A DNA stretch of 15,284 nucleotides from JAICLV01 sp036380925. GTDB lineage: Bacteria > Actinomycetota > Actinomycetes > Acidothermales > Acidothermaceae. How positions within the stretch are numbered: the first letter of the stretch is position 1; every line of letters begins with the position of its first letter. A program made the translations under genes and the position numbers. The stretch spans positions 1 to 15,284 of the forward strand of contig DASVDW010000103.1 of the NCBI GenBank assembly GCA_036380925.1. Direction: 5' to 3'. Shown here one piece after another: positions 7,465 through 13,948 of the stretch. The notes under the pieces were generated by a model, which saw only the letters and a program-made list of their open reading frames with translations, did no database searches and was not told where the DNA came from.

Positions 7465-7500
7465 CCGCCTGGTCGTGGCCGTTCGGTTGTGACCGCCCGG
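7452..7500 (+). repeat. Imperfect tandem duplication across the proS stop codon
   Basis: The 21 bases at 7452-7472 recur at 7480-7500 with two mismatches, a 28-base period. The first copy contains the proS TGA stop (7462-7464) and the second carries a TGA at the equivalent place. The spacer also holds a related TCGTGGC. This looks like a small replication-slippage duplication of the end of proS. No function is evident. Confidence 0.6.
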
Positions 7501-7503
7501 CCG

Positions 7504-7549
7504 GCGTCACCGGCTGACGCTTGGGTTACGCGCTGAACCGGTACATAAC
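7504..7549 (+). promoter_or_regulatory. Candidate promoter with adjoining dyad for the peptide-transport operon
   Basis: TTGGGT (7521-7526), 17 bases, then CATAAC (7544-7549) is a weak to fair housekeeping promoter, and the -10 stands out as AT-rich here. Directly before it GCGTCA (7504-7509) and TGACGC (7515-7520) form a perfect 6-base inverted repeat with a 5-base spacer, abutting the -35. The dyad could be an operator or the terminator stem of proS. Both readings are inferences. The resulting leader would be about 135 bases long. Confidence 0.3.
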
Positions 7550-7615
7550 GATTTGGTCAGACCCGGATTGCGGATCTTCCGTAGGGTCCCCACGACGGAG
7601 TTAGCTGGCCTCCAA

Positions 7616-7688
7616 TCACCGCCGACCGCGGTGAGCCAATGAAACGCGGGCCGCCGCCACCTCGGCGCGCCCGCGACGAGGTGGAGGC
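7616..7688 (+). promoter_or_regulatory. Structured 5' leader with a hairpin that masks the Shine-Dalgarno sequence
   Basis: There are two successive hairpins. The first pairs TCACCGC (7616-7622) with GCGGTGA (7628-7634) over a 5-base loop. The second pairs GCCGCCACCTCG (7653-7664) with CGAGGTGGAGGC (7677-7688), 11 of 12 positions complementary over a 12-base loop. The right arm contains GGAGG (7683-7687), the ribosome binding site 6 bases before ATG 7694. Translation of the binding protein may therefore depend on opening this stem. The ligand or trigger, if any, is unknown. Confidence 0.5.
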
Positions 7689-7693
7689 CATCC

Positions 7694-9313
7694 ATGCGTC
7701 GACGACACCAACTGTTCGCAGCCGTGGCCGTGGTGGCCGCGTTGAGCCTGACGGCTGCGGCGTGCAGTTCGAGCAAGCCGAAGTCGAACACGGGGAGCGG
7801 ATCCCCGGCGGCCGGCAGCAGCGCAACGACCGGGGGCAATGCCGGCACCGGCAAGAAAATCATTCTCGGCACGACCGACAAGGTGATTTCACTCGACCCC
7901 GCGGGCGCCTACGACATGGGCTCGTGGACGCTGCAGTGGAACATCTACCAGGCGCTGCTGAAGATCAAGCCGGGCACGTCCGACGTGGTCCCCGACGCGG
8001 CGGCGAACTGCACGTGGACCGACAACACCACGTACACGTGCAAGCTGAACCCGGGGCTGGTGTTCAGCAACGGCGACCCGCTGGACGCCAACGCGGTGAA
8101 GTTCTCCATCGACCGGGTTGTCAAGATCAACGACCCGAACGGCCCGTCGAGCCTGCTCAGCACGCTCGACAACGTCACCACGCAAGGCGCCGACACCGTC
8201 GTCTTCAAGTTGAAGCAGCCCAATGCGACATTCCCGTACATCCTCACCACGGGCGCGGGCAACATCGTCGACCCCAAGGTTTTCCCACCTGACAAGCTGC
8301 TCGACGACAGCAAGGTCGTCGGCTCGGGCGTTTACCTGTTGAAGAGCTTCACCAAGGACCAGCAGGCGGTGCTCGACCCCAACCCGAAGTACAAGGGTGA
8401 CGACCAGCTGGCCAACAGCGGCGTCGTGGTCACCTACGAGCAGACCGCGTCGACGCTGAAGCTCGACGTCGAGCAGGGCAATGTCGACGTCGCGTGGCGC
8501 AGCCTGAGCCCGACCGACGTCGCGTCGCTGCAAAAGGAGACCGACAAGGTCAAGGTCGTGACGGGCGCGGGTATCGAGATCCGCTACCTGGTCTTCAACA
8601 CCAAGATGCCGCCGGCCGACAACGTCGCCGTTCGGCAGGCCGTCGCGTATTTGATCGACCGTGACAGCGTCGCGAAGAACGTCTACAACGGCACGGTTCA
8701 GCCGCTGTACTCGATGGTCCCGGCCGGCCTGAACGGCGCCAATCAGGCGTACAAGGACGCCTACGGCGCCACGCCCGACAAGGCGAAGGCGGAGGCGGTC
8801 CTGAAGGCGGCAGGGGTGTCGACGCCGGTCAACCTCACGCTGTGGTGGACTCCGTCGCACTACGGCGCGGTCTCCGGCGACGAGTTCACCGAGTACAAGC
8901 GTCAGCTCGAGGCGAGCGGGTTGTTCAAGGTCGACCTGAAGAGCGCGGAATGGGACGCCTATAGCAAGGCCTACCCGGCCGACCAGTACGCGGCGTTCGA
9001 GCTCGGCTGGTTCCCCGACTACCCCGACCCCGACGACTACCTGGCGCCGTTCTACTTCCAAGGCGGCTTCTTCAAGAACCACTACGACAACCCGACGATC
9101 GACCAGCTCATCACCCAAGAACAGGGCGAGACCGATCAGAGCAAGCGGGTGCCGATCATCCAGCAGATCCAGACGCAGGCCGCGAAGGACGTCCCGACCA
9201 TCCCGCTGTGGCAAGGCAACCAGGTGGCCGCCACCGGGCTGACCGTGACGGGTGTCGACAAGACCTTCGACCCGTCTTACATCTTCCGGATGTGGCTCAT
9301 CGGCAAGAGTTAG
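7694..9313 (+). CDS. dppA: Peptide/nickel-type ABC transporter substrate-binding lipoprotein
   Basis: The 539-residue protein is of the SBP_bac_5 (DppA/OppA) family. Residues 1-23 are a lipoprotein signal peptide (RRRH, hydrophobic core, LTAAA) with Cys 24 as the lipidated residue. A Ser/Gly/Thr-rich linker runs to about 50. The mature domain has the family features LDPAGAYDMGSWTLQWNIYQ, WTDNTTYTCKLNPGLVFSNG, AVKFSIDRV, FPDYPDPDDYLAPFY near 440 and a C-terminal DVPTIPLWQGNQV. It would sit on the outer face of the membrane and hand oligopeptides or a similar solute to the permeases downstream. The true substrate cannot be read from sequence, so the symbol is family-level only. The start is ATG 7694, 6 bases after GGAGG. 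It is the first gene of the transporter operon and is followed by a strong hairpin. Confidence 0.93.
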   Translation: MRRRHQLFAAVAVVAALSLTAAACSSSKPKSNTGSGSPAAGSSATTGGNAGTGKKIILGTTDKVISLDPAGAYDMGSWTLQWNIYQALLKIKPGTSDVVPDAAANCTWTDNTTYTCKLNPGLVFSNGDPLDANAVKFSIDRVVKINDPNGPSSLLSTLDNVTTQGADTVVFKLKQPNATFPYILTTGAGNIVDPKVFPPDKLLDDSKVVGSGVYLLKSFTKDQQAVLDPNPKYKGDDQLANSGVVVTYEQTASTLKLDVEQGNVDVAWRSLSPTDVASLQKETDKVKVVTGAGIEIRYLVFNTKMPPADNVAVRQAVAYLIDRDSVAKNVYNGTVQPLYSMVPAGLNGANQAYKDAYGATPDKAKAEAVLKAAGVSTPVNLTLWWTPSHYGAVSGDEFTEYKRQLEASGLFKVDLKSAEWDAYSKAYPADQYAAFELGWFPDYPDPDDYLAPFYFQGGFFKNHYDNPTIDQLITQEQGETDQSKRVPIIQQIQTQAAKDVPTIPLWQGNQVAATGLTVTGVDKTFDPSYIFRMWLIGKS

Positions 9314-9324
9314 CTCGGACGACG

Positions 9325-9360
9325 CGGGGCCGGCGCGGGCGTTCGCCCACGCCGGCCCCG
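9325..9360 (+). terminator. Intra-operon hairpin after the binding-protein gene
   Basis: GGGGCCGGCG (9326-9335) pairs perfectly with CGCCGGCCCC (9350-9359), with an outer C-G pair. After one mismatch the inner GGGC/GCCC pairs around a GTTC loop. It starts 12 bases after the binding-protein stop and 51 bases before the first permease start. There is no T tract. It may act as a partial terminator or 3' mRNA stabiliser that keeps the binding protein in excess, a common arrangement in such operons. Confidence 0.65.
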
Positions 9361-9410
9361 ACGAGATCGGACAGCTGACTCTCGCGGGCTAACGGAAGGC
9401 GGCTCGTCTC

Positions 9411-10439
9411 TTGGCCACCTCGACCGGATCGCTGCGCCGATACGCGTTGACGCGGATCGCGTTGGTGATCCCGATGGTTTTGATACTGCTCACGCTCGTG
9501 TTCATCCTCATGCGGGTGGCGCCGGGCGACCCGATTCAGGCGGCTCTCGGCGCGAAGCTCTCTCCTGAACAGCTGGCGGAGAAACGGCACGCCGCAGGCT
9601 TCGACAAGCCGATGCTGGTGCAGTACGGCGAGTACCTGCGCCAAGTGGTCACCCTGAACTTCGGCCACGCCATCACTGACAACCAGCCCATCACCACGAT
9701 CCTGAAAATCAACGGCGCCGCGACTCTCGAACTCACGATCGCGGCGCTGTTTGTGGCACTGGTCATCGGCGTGCCCGTCGGGCTGTGGGCCGGCCGGTTG
9801 CGTGACGGCGTGTTCGACGGGTTCGGCCGGCTCTTCGGCATCGTCACCTACGCCGCACCGGTCTTCTTCGTCGGCCTGATCTTCCAGCTGGTGTTCAGCA
9901 AATGGCTGAACGTGCTGCCGAATTCCGGACAGCTCAACGCGCTCAACAACGCGCTGCTGCCGAAGCACACGCACTTCACGCTGATCGACGCGATCTGGGA
10001 CGGCAACGGCGCCGCGTTCACCGACGCGGTGAAGCACCTTGTCATGCCCGCCGTCACGCTGGGCCTGCTGCTGTGCGGGGTGGTCATCAGGCTGATCCGC
10101 ACGAACATCATCCAGACGATGAAGGGCGACTACGTCGAGGCGGCGCGGGCCCGGGGCGTGCCCGAGGGCAAGGTGGTGTGGCGGCACGCGTTTCGCAACG
10201 CGCTCGTGCCGGTGGTGACCGTGATGGGGCTGCAGGCGGCGTTGCTGTTGTCAGGTGCGGTGCTAACCGAGGAGACCTTCAACTGGCCGGGTATCGGAAA
10301 CCGATTGGTCTACTACCTGACGAACCGCGATTACGTCGCGGTCCAGGGAATCATCACGGTGTTCGCCCTCGCCGTGGTCGTCATCAGCCTGCTCATCGAC
10401 TTCGTGAACGCGGCGATCGACCCTAGGGTGCGCTACTGA
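9411..10439 (+). CDS. dppB: Peptide ABC transporter permease, DppB/OppB type
   Basis: The 342-residue integral membrane protein opens with the conserved RRYALTRIALVIPMVLILLTLVFILMRVAPGDP layout (first helix, then the RxAPGDP motif). It has about six membrane segments. The cytoplasmic coupling loop EAARARGVPEGKVVWRHAFR begins near residue 243 and contacts the ATPases. LTEETFNWPGIGNRLVYYL and the terminal AIDPRVRY are typical of the DppB subfamily. The start is TTG 9411, preceded at 11 bases by GGAAGG (9394-9399). No ATG or GTG codon in this frame gives a better N-terminus before the first helix. The stop TGA overlaps the ATG of an 11-codon mini-ORF (TGATG). It forms the transmembrane pore with the following permease. 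Confidence 0.93.
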   Translation: MATSTGSLRRYALTRIALVIPMVLILLTLVFILMRVAPGDPIQAALGAKLSPEQLAEKRHAAGFDKPMLVQYGEYLRQVVTLNFGHAITDNQPITTILKINGAATLELTIAALFVALVIGVPVGLWAGRLRDGVFDGFGRLFGIVTYAAPVFFVGLIFQLVFSKWLNVLPNSGQLNALNNALLPKHTHFTLIDAIWDGNGAAFTDAVKHLVMPAVTLGLLLCGVVIRLIRTNIIQTMKGDYVEAARARGVPEGKVVWRHAFRNALVPVVTVMGLQAALLLSGAVLTEETFNWPGIGNRLVYYLTNRDYVAVQGIITVFALAVVVISLLIDFVNAAIDPRVRY

Positions 10440-10476
10440 TGGCGCGCCTCATCGAGCACAGGGTGCGGTACTGATG
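10416..10476 (+). repeat. 35-base-period duplication of the permease 3' end
   Basis: The 26 bases at 10416-10441 recur at 10451-10476 with four mismatches; the 17-base core beginning AGGGTGCG and ending TACTGATG differs at one base. Both copies are in frame with their own reading frames, encoding I-D-P-R-V-R-Y-stop and I-E-H-R-V-R-Y-stop. Each ends in TGATG. The second copy forms the end of the mini-ORF and the start codon of the next permease. Confidence 0.8.
10439..10474 (+). CDS. 11-codon mini-ORF linking the two permease genes (possible leader or coupling peptide)
   Basis: ATG 10439 overlaps the dppB stop and its own TGA (10472-10474) overlaps the dppC ATG at 10474. The peptide MARLIEHRVRY repeats the end of the upstream permease. 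No separate ribosome binding site is seen. It would be translated by re-initiating ribosomes and could carry them from dppB to dppC. It may equally be a neutral remnant of a duplication. There is no evidence that the peptide itself has a function. Confidence 0.3.
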   Translation: MARLIEHRVRY

Positions 10477-11493
10477 ACCGCCGCGAGTGTCGCCGAGCCT
10501 GGCGGCGAGTCGATCCTCGAGCCGGCGCCTGAGATGCCTGGCCGGCCGCAGGGCCCGGTCAAGCGGCTGTGGCAGCAGGTCAAGGGCGCGCAGGGCCTGT
10601 CCAAGTGGTTGCTGTGGGTGGGCGCGGCCATCACGGTGGTCTTCGTCATCCTCGCGGTGTTCGCGCCGCTGATCGCGCCCTATGGCTTCGACCAGTACCA
10701 AAGTGGTGGCGCGCGGTTTCCCAAGCAGGCGGCGCCGAGCGGCGCGCACTGGTTCGGGACGAATGTGCGCTCGGTCGACGTGCTGTCGGTCGTGATTTAC
10801 GGCTCGCGCACGGCGATCGAAGTCGTGGTGCTGGCGGTGCTGTTCAGCCTGCTCGTCGGGGTGCCGCTCGGGCTCGTCTCCGGCTACTACGGCGGATGGC
10901 TGGACCGCGTCCTGGTGCTCGTGATGGACGCCCTCTTCGCGTTTCCCTACCTGCTCCTGGCCATCGTCATCGCGTTCTTGCTGCAAGACAGCGTCGGCAG
11001 CGGCGTGCTGACCGCGGCGATCGCGATCACCGTCATCTACGTTCCGCAGTACTTTCGAGTGGTCCGTGGCAGCGTGCTCAGCGCCCGCGAGGAGCCGTAC
11101 GTCGAGGCCGCCCGGGCGCTTGGCGCGAAGCCGCGCACCATCATGGGTCGTTACCTTTTCTTCAACGTGATCCAGTCGGTGCCGGTCATCGCGACGCTCA
11201 ACGCGGCCGACGCGATCTTGACCCTGGCCGGCTTGGGATTCCTCGGCTTTGGCATCCAGCCGACGCAGGCCGCCGAGTGGGGTTACGAGCTGCAGCGCGG
11301 TGTGGCCGACATGGGCGCGGGCCTGTGGTGGACGAGCATTTTCCCCGGCATGGCGATCGTGCTGCTGGTGACCGGCCTGACGTTGGTGGGCGAGGGTTTG
11401 AACGACGTGCTGAATCCGGTGCTGCGCAGGCGGACGGGGCGTCCCGTCGTCCTGCCGAAACGTATGCTGCCGAGGCGCGAGGAGCCGGTATGA
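10474..11493 (+). CDS. dppC: Peptide ABC transporter permease, DppC/OppC type
   Basis: The 339-residue protein has a Pro/Glu-rich cytoplasmic N-terminus of about 45 residues. A first helix follows (about 46-70, WLLWVGAAITVVFVILAVFA), then LIAPYGFDQYQ and HWFGTNVRSVDVLSVVIYGSR, which is typical of DppC. Four or five further membrane segments contain GVPLGLVSGYYGGWLDRVL and the coupling loop EAARALGAKPRTIMGRYLFF near residue 211. The loop's C-terminal side reads NVIQSVPVIAT, where most relatives have PN..PP.IV, a mild departure. AILTLAGLGFLGFG is conserved. The start ATG overlaps the TGA of the mini-ORF and the stop overlaps the next ATG (ATGA), so the operon is translationally coupled. Confidence 0.93.
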   Translation: MTAASVAEPGGESILEPAPEMPGRPQGPVKRLWQQVKGAQGLSKWLLWVGAAITVVFVILAVFAPLIAPYGFDQYQSGGARFPKQAAPSGAHWFGTNVRSVDVLSVVIYGSRTAIEVVVLAVLFSLLVGVPLGLVSGYYGGWLDRVLVLVMDALFAFPYLLLAIVIAFLLQDSVGSGVLTAAIAITVIYVPQYFRVVRGSVLSAREEPYVEAARALGAKPRTIMGRYLFFNVIQSVPVIATLNAADAILTLAGLGFLGFGIQPTQAAEWGYELQRGVADMGAGLWWTSIFPGMAIVLLVTGLTLVGEGLNDVLNPVLRRRTGRPVVLPKRMLPRREEPV

Positions 11494-12518
11494 ACGTCGA
11501 GCCGGTGATCTCGGTGCGCGACCTGCGGGTCTGGTACGGCACCGAGCGAGGGCCGGTGCGCGCGGTCGACGGCGTCTCGTTTGACGTCCGTCCTGGGGAG
11601 ACCCTCGGCCTGGTGGGCGAATCGGGTTGCGGGAAGTCGACGCTCGGCCGCGGCGTGTTGGGGCTGTTGCCCACGGGGTCGGCGACCGACGGCAGCGTGC
11701 GGTTCAAGGACCGCGAGTTGATCGGCCTACGCCAACAGGAGTTGCGCACGATGCGCGGCGTCGAGATGGGTTTGATATTTCAAGAGCCGATGACCCGGCT
11801 CAATCCGCTGATGCGCATCAGCGAGCATTTCGCAGAGACGCTGCGCGCGCACGAGCCGGGCATTAGCGGCAAGGAGATCGACGTCCGGTCGATAGACACC
11901 CTGCGGCGCATGGGGATTCCGCCCACCCGCTATCGGCACTATCCGCACGAGTTCTCCGGCGGCATGCGGCAGCGCATCATGATCGCCCTCGCCCTGGTGC
12001 TGCGGCCGGCGTTCGTCGTCGCCGACGAACCGACCACCGCGCTCGACGTCCTCGTCGAGGCGCAGATCCTGTCGATCCTGCACGACCTCAAGCGCAACTT
12101 CGACACCGCGTTGCTGCTCATCACGCACAACCTCGGCATCGTCGCCGAGGCGTGCGAGCGCGTCGCGGTGATGTACGCGGGGCGCATCGTCGAGGAGGGT
12201 GATGCGCGGCAGGTGTTCAGCGAGCCCGCGCACCCCTACACCCGCGAGTTGCTGAGATCGACGATCTCGCTGTCCACGACGGCGTTGCATTACATTCCCG
12301 GCGCGCCGCCCGACCTCATCGAACCGCCGTCGGGTTGCCGATTCCATCCGCGCTGCCCCGACGCGATGCAGGTCTGCCCGCGCATTGACCCGGTCGAGGT
12401 GCGCACGCCGACCGGCGAGCGGGTGGAGTGCTGGCTGCATGGTCCAGCCGACCTGATCCCGCCTGGTGGGACGGCGCCGCTGCAACGACAGGAGCTGGCC
12501 AGTGCCGACGAAGCTTGA
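11490..12518 (+). CDS. dppD: Peptide ABC transporter ATPase, DppD/OppD type
   Basis: This 342-residue ATP-binding subunit powers import. Walker A is GESGCGKST (43-51), the Q-loop is FQEPMTRLNPL, the signature is FSGGMRQR (155-162) and Walker B is VVADEPTTALD (Asp 179, Glu 180). The H-loop is LLITHNLG. FSGGM in place of LSGGQ is usual for DppD. The C-terminal oligopeptide-transporter domain (HPYTRELL, GCRFHPRCPDAMQVC) carries Cys 283, 289, 296 and 314. Equivalent cysteines bind a [4Fe-4S] cluster in Mycobacterium tuberculosis OppD, and the same is likely here. The start is ATG 11490 with AGGAG five bases upstream (11480-11484). The open frame continues upstream but only as an alternate frame of dppC. 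It pairs with DppF, whose start lies inside its last 17 bases. Confidence 0.95.
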   Translation: MNVEPVISVRDLRVWYGTERGPVRAVDGVSFDVRPGETLGLVGESGCGKSTLGRGVLGLLPTGSATDGSVRFKDRELIGLRQQELRTMRGVEMGLIFQEPMTRLNPLMRISEHFAETLRAHEPGISGKEIDVRSIDTLRRMGIPPTRYRHYPHEFSGGMRQRIMIALALVLRPAFVVADEPTTALDVLVEAQILSILHDLKRNFDTALLLITHNLGIVAEACERVAVMYAGRIVEEGDARQVFSEPAHPYTRELLRSTISLSTTALHYIPGAPPDLIEPPSGCRFHPRCPDAMQVCPRIDPVEVRTPTGERVECWLHGPADLIPPGGTAPLQRQELASADEA

Positions 12519-13848
12519 GAGCTCGGACGACGTGCGGCCGCTTGGCGAGCGGCCGGTGCTGCTCGACGTCGAAGACCTGCGGGTGCATTTCGCCTTGCGC
12601 GGTGGTTTCCTCGACCGGCTGCTCGGCAGATCGGCGGGTTCGGTGAAGGCCGTCGACGGTGTGTCGTTCACCTTGCGCAAGGGAGAGGTGATCGGCCTGG
12701 TCGGGGAGTCGGGCAGCGGCAAGACCACGACCGCGCGCGCGTTGCTCGGCCTTGCGCCGATCACCGGTGGCAGCGTGCGCTTCGACGCCGGGCCAGAATT
12801 CGGGGGAGAGGTCGATCTCACCAAGCTTCGCGAGCGTGAATTCCGCGGGCTGCGGCGCAAAATCCAGCTGGTATTCCAAGACCCACACGCGTCGTTGAAC
12901 CCGGCCATGGACATCGCGACCGCGGTCGCGCACCCGTTGAAGATTCACAAGGTGACGAACGACGGCGACGAGATCGCGGCGCGAGTTCGCGACGCGCTCG
13001 AACGGGTCGGGCTCGCGCCGGTCGACCGGTACTTGCACAAATATCCAGCAGACCTTTCGGGAGGGCAGAAGCAGCGTGCGGTTCTAGCGCGCGCCATCAT
13101 GCTCGACCCCGCGCTGCTCGTCGCCGATGAGCCGGTCTCGATGCTCGACATGAGCGTGCGCGCGAAAATCCTCGAGCTCATGCTGGAGCTGAAACGCGAC
13201 CTCGGCCTCACCTATCTATACGTCACCCACGACCTCGCGACCGCGAAGTTCTTCTGCGACACCATCGCCATCATGTATCTCGGCCGCATCGTCGAAATCG
13301 GCCCGGCCGAGCAGATCTATGCCGATCCCAAGCACCCGTACACGCGCTCGCTGCTCGCTGCCATTCCCGAGCCGGACCCCCGTCGGTCGGCGCCGCGCGA
13401 CTTGCCGCGCGGAGAGGTTCCCGACGCGGCGTGGCCGCCGTCCGGATGCTCGTTTCACCCGCGCTGTCCGTCCGCGTTCGAACCATGCGGCTGGGAGGCC
13501 CGCGACCTGACCGCGTTGCTCGAGCAACGTTGGACGGGTGTGTCAGAACAGCAGTACGAGCAGGAGCGTTCGGTGGTGGGCGAGCCGACCGCCCTGGACG
13601 ACGCGGGGTTGTCAGCGCGGCTGCCCGACGCGCGCGCCGGCTCTGGCGCGGCCGCCGCGTTGCTCGAGGAGGTTCGGGCGGCGAATCCGGAAGAGCCGTT
13701 TTGGAAAGGTGTTTCGTCGGTCGAGACGGACGCCTCCGGCGCCCGCGTCGGTTTCAACGATCCGGTCGACCCGCCGCTGTTGCCGCATGGGCAGGTCAAA
13801 GTCGCCTGCCACCTGCACGACCCCCGATTCGGCCAGGCCGAGGCGTAG
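12502..13848 (+). CDS. dppF: Peptide ABC transporter ATPase, DppF/OppF type, with long C-terminal insertion
   Basis: The 448-residue ATPase is the second in the importer. Walker A is GESGSGKTT (68-76), the signature LSGGQKQR (185-192), Walker B LLVADEPVSMLD (Asp 209, Glu 210) and the H-loop His 243 in YVTHDL. HPYTRSLLAAIPEPDP and GCSFHPRCPSAFEPC mark the C-terminal domain. Cysteines 316, 322 and 329 match those of DppD, but the fourth, Cys 436 in VACHLHDP, comes 106 residues later instead of about 17. The insertion is Glu/Arg/Ala-rich with EEVRAANPEEPFWKGV and makes the protein about 100 residues longer than the usual 330-350. The start is GTG 12502 with AGGAG at 12490-12494, overlapping dppD by 17 bases. 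An in-frame ATG at 12466 lies deeper in dppD and lacks a good site. Confidence 0.93.
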   Translation: MPTKLESSDDVRPLGERPVLLDVEDLRVHFALRGGFLDRLLGRSAGSVKAVDGVSFTLRKGEVIGLVGESGSGKTTTARALLGLAPITGGSVRFDAGPEFGGEVDLTKLREREFRGLRRKIQLVFQDPHASLNPAMDIATAVAHPLKIHKVTNDGDEIAARVRDALERVGLAPVDRYLHKYPADLSGGQKQRAVLARAIMLDPALLVADEPVSMLDMSVRAKILELMLELKRDLGLTYLYVTHDLATAKFFCDTIAIMYLGRIVEIGPAEQIYADPKHPYTRSLLAAIPEPDPRRSAPRDLPRGEVPDAAWPPSGCSFHPRCPSAFEPCGWEARDLTALLEQRWTGVSEQQYEQERSVVGEPTALDDAGLSARLPDARAGSGAAAALLEEVRAANPEEPFWKGVSSVETDASGARVGFNDPVDPPLLPHGQVKVACHLHDPRFGQAEA

Positions 13849-13948
13849 CCGTTTCGTGACGCGAGGCTGCTCGGCGGCGTCAACACCCAGGGATATTCTT
13901 CGGCGATCTGGCGGCGGCGCCGCCTGCCAATCGCAGGAGGGAAGGCTC
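13849..13948 (+). promoter_or_regulatory. 100-base gap with a possible promoter and a strong ribosome binding site
   Basis: TATTCT at 13894-13899 fits TAnnnT and is the only AT-rich spot in the gap, but no clear -35 is seen. A 12-base perfect palindrome GGCGGCGCCGCC lies at 13913-13924. GGAGG at 13936-13940 is the binding site for the next gene. No terminator for the transporter operon is obvious here, so read-through into the next gene is possible. Confidence 0.3.

Noticed and set aside
7889..9214. Minus-strand open frame of 441 codons opposite the substrate-binding gene
   Set aside because: Composition is that of an antisense shadow; the plus strand gives a complete SBP_bac_5 lipoprotein.
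10569..11489. Upstream extension of the dppD reading frame
   Set aside because: It is the alternate frame of dppC; ATG 11490 has its own AGGAG and gives the normal DppD N-terminus.
13913..13924. GGCGGCGCCGGC-like palindrome (GGCGGCGCCGCC) before the membrane-protein gene
   Set aside because: Simple GC repeat that could arise by chance; mentioned in the gap entry but not given a role.
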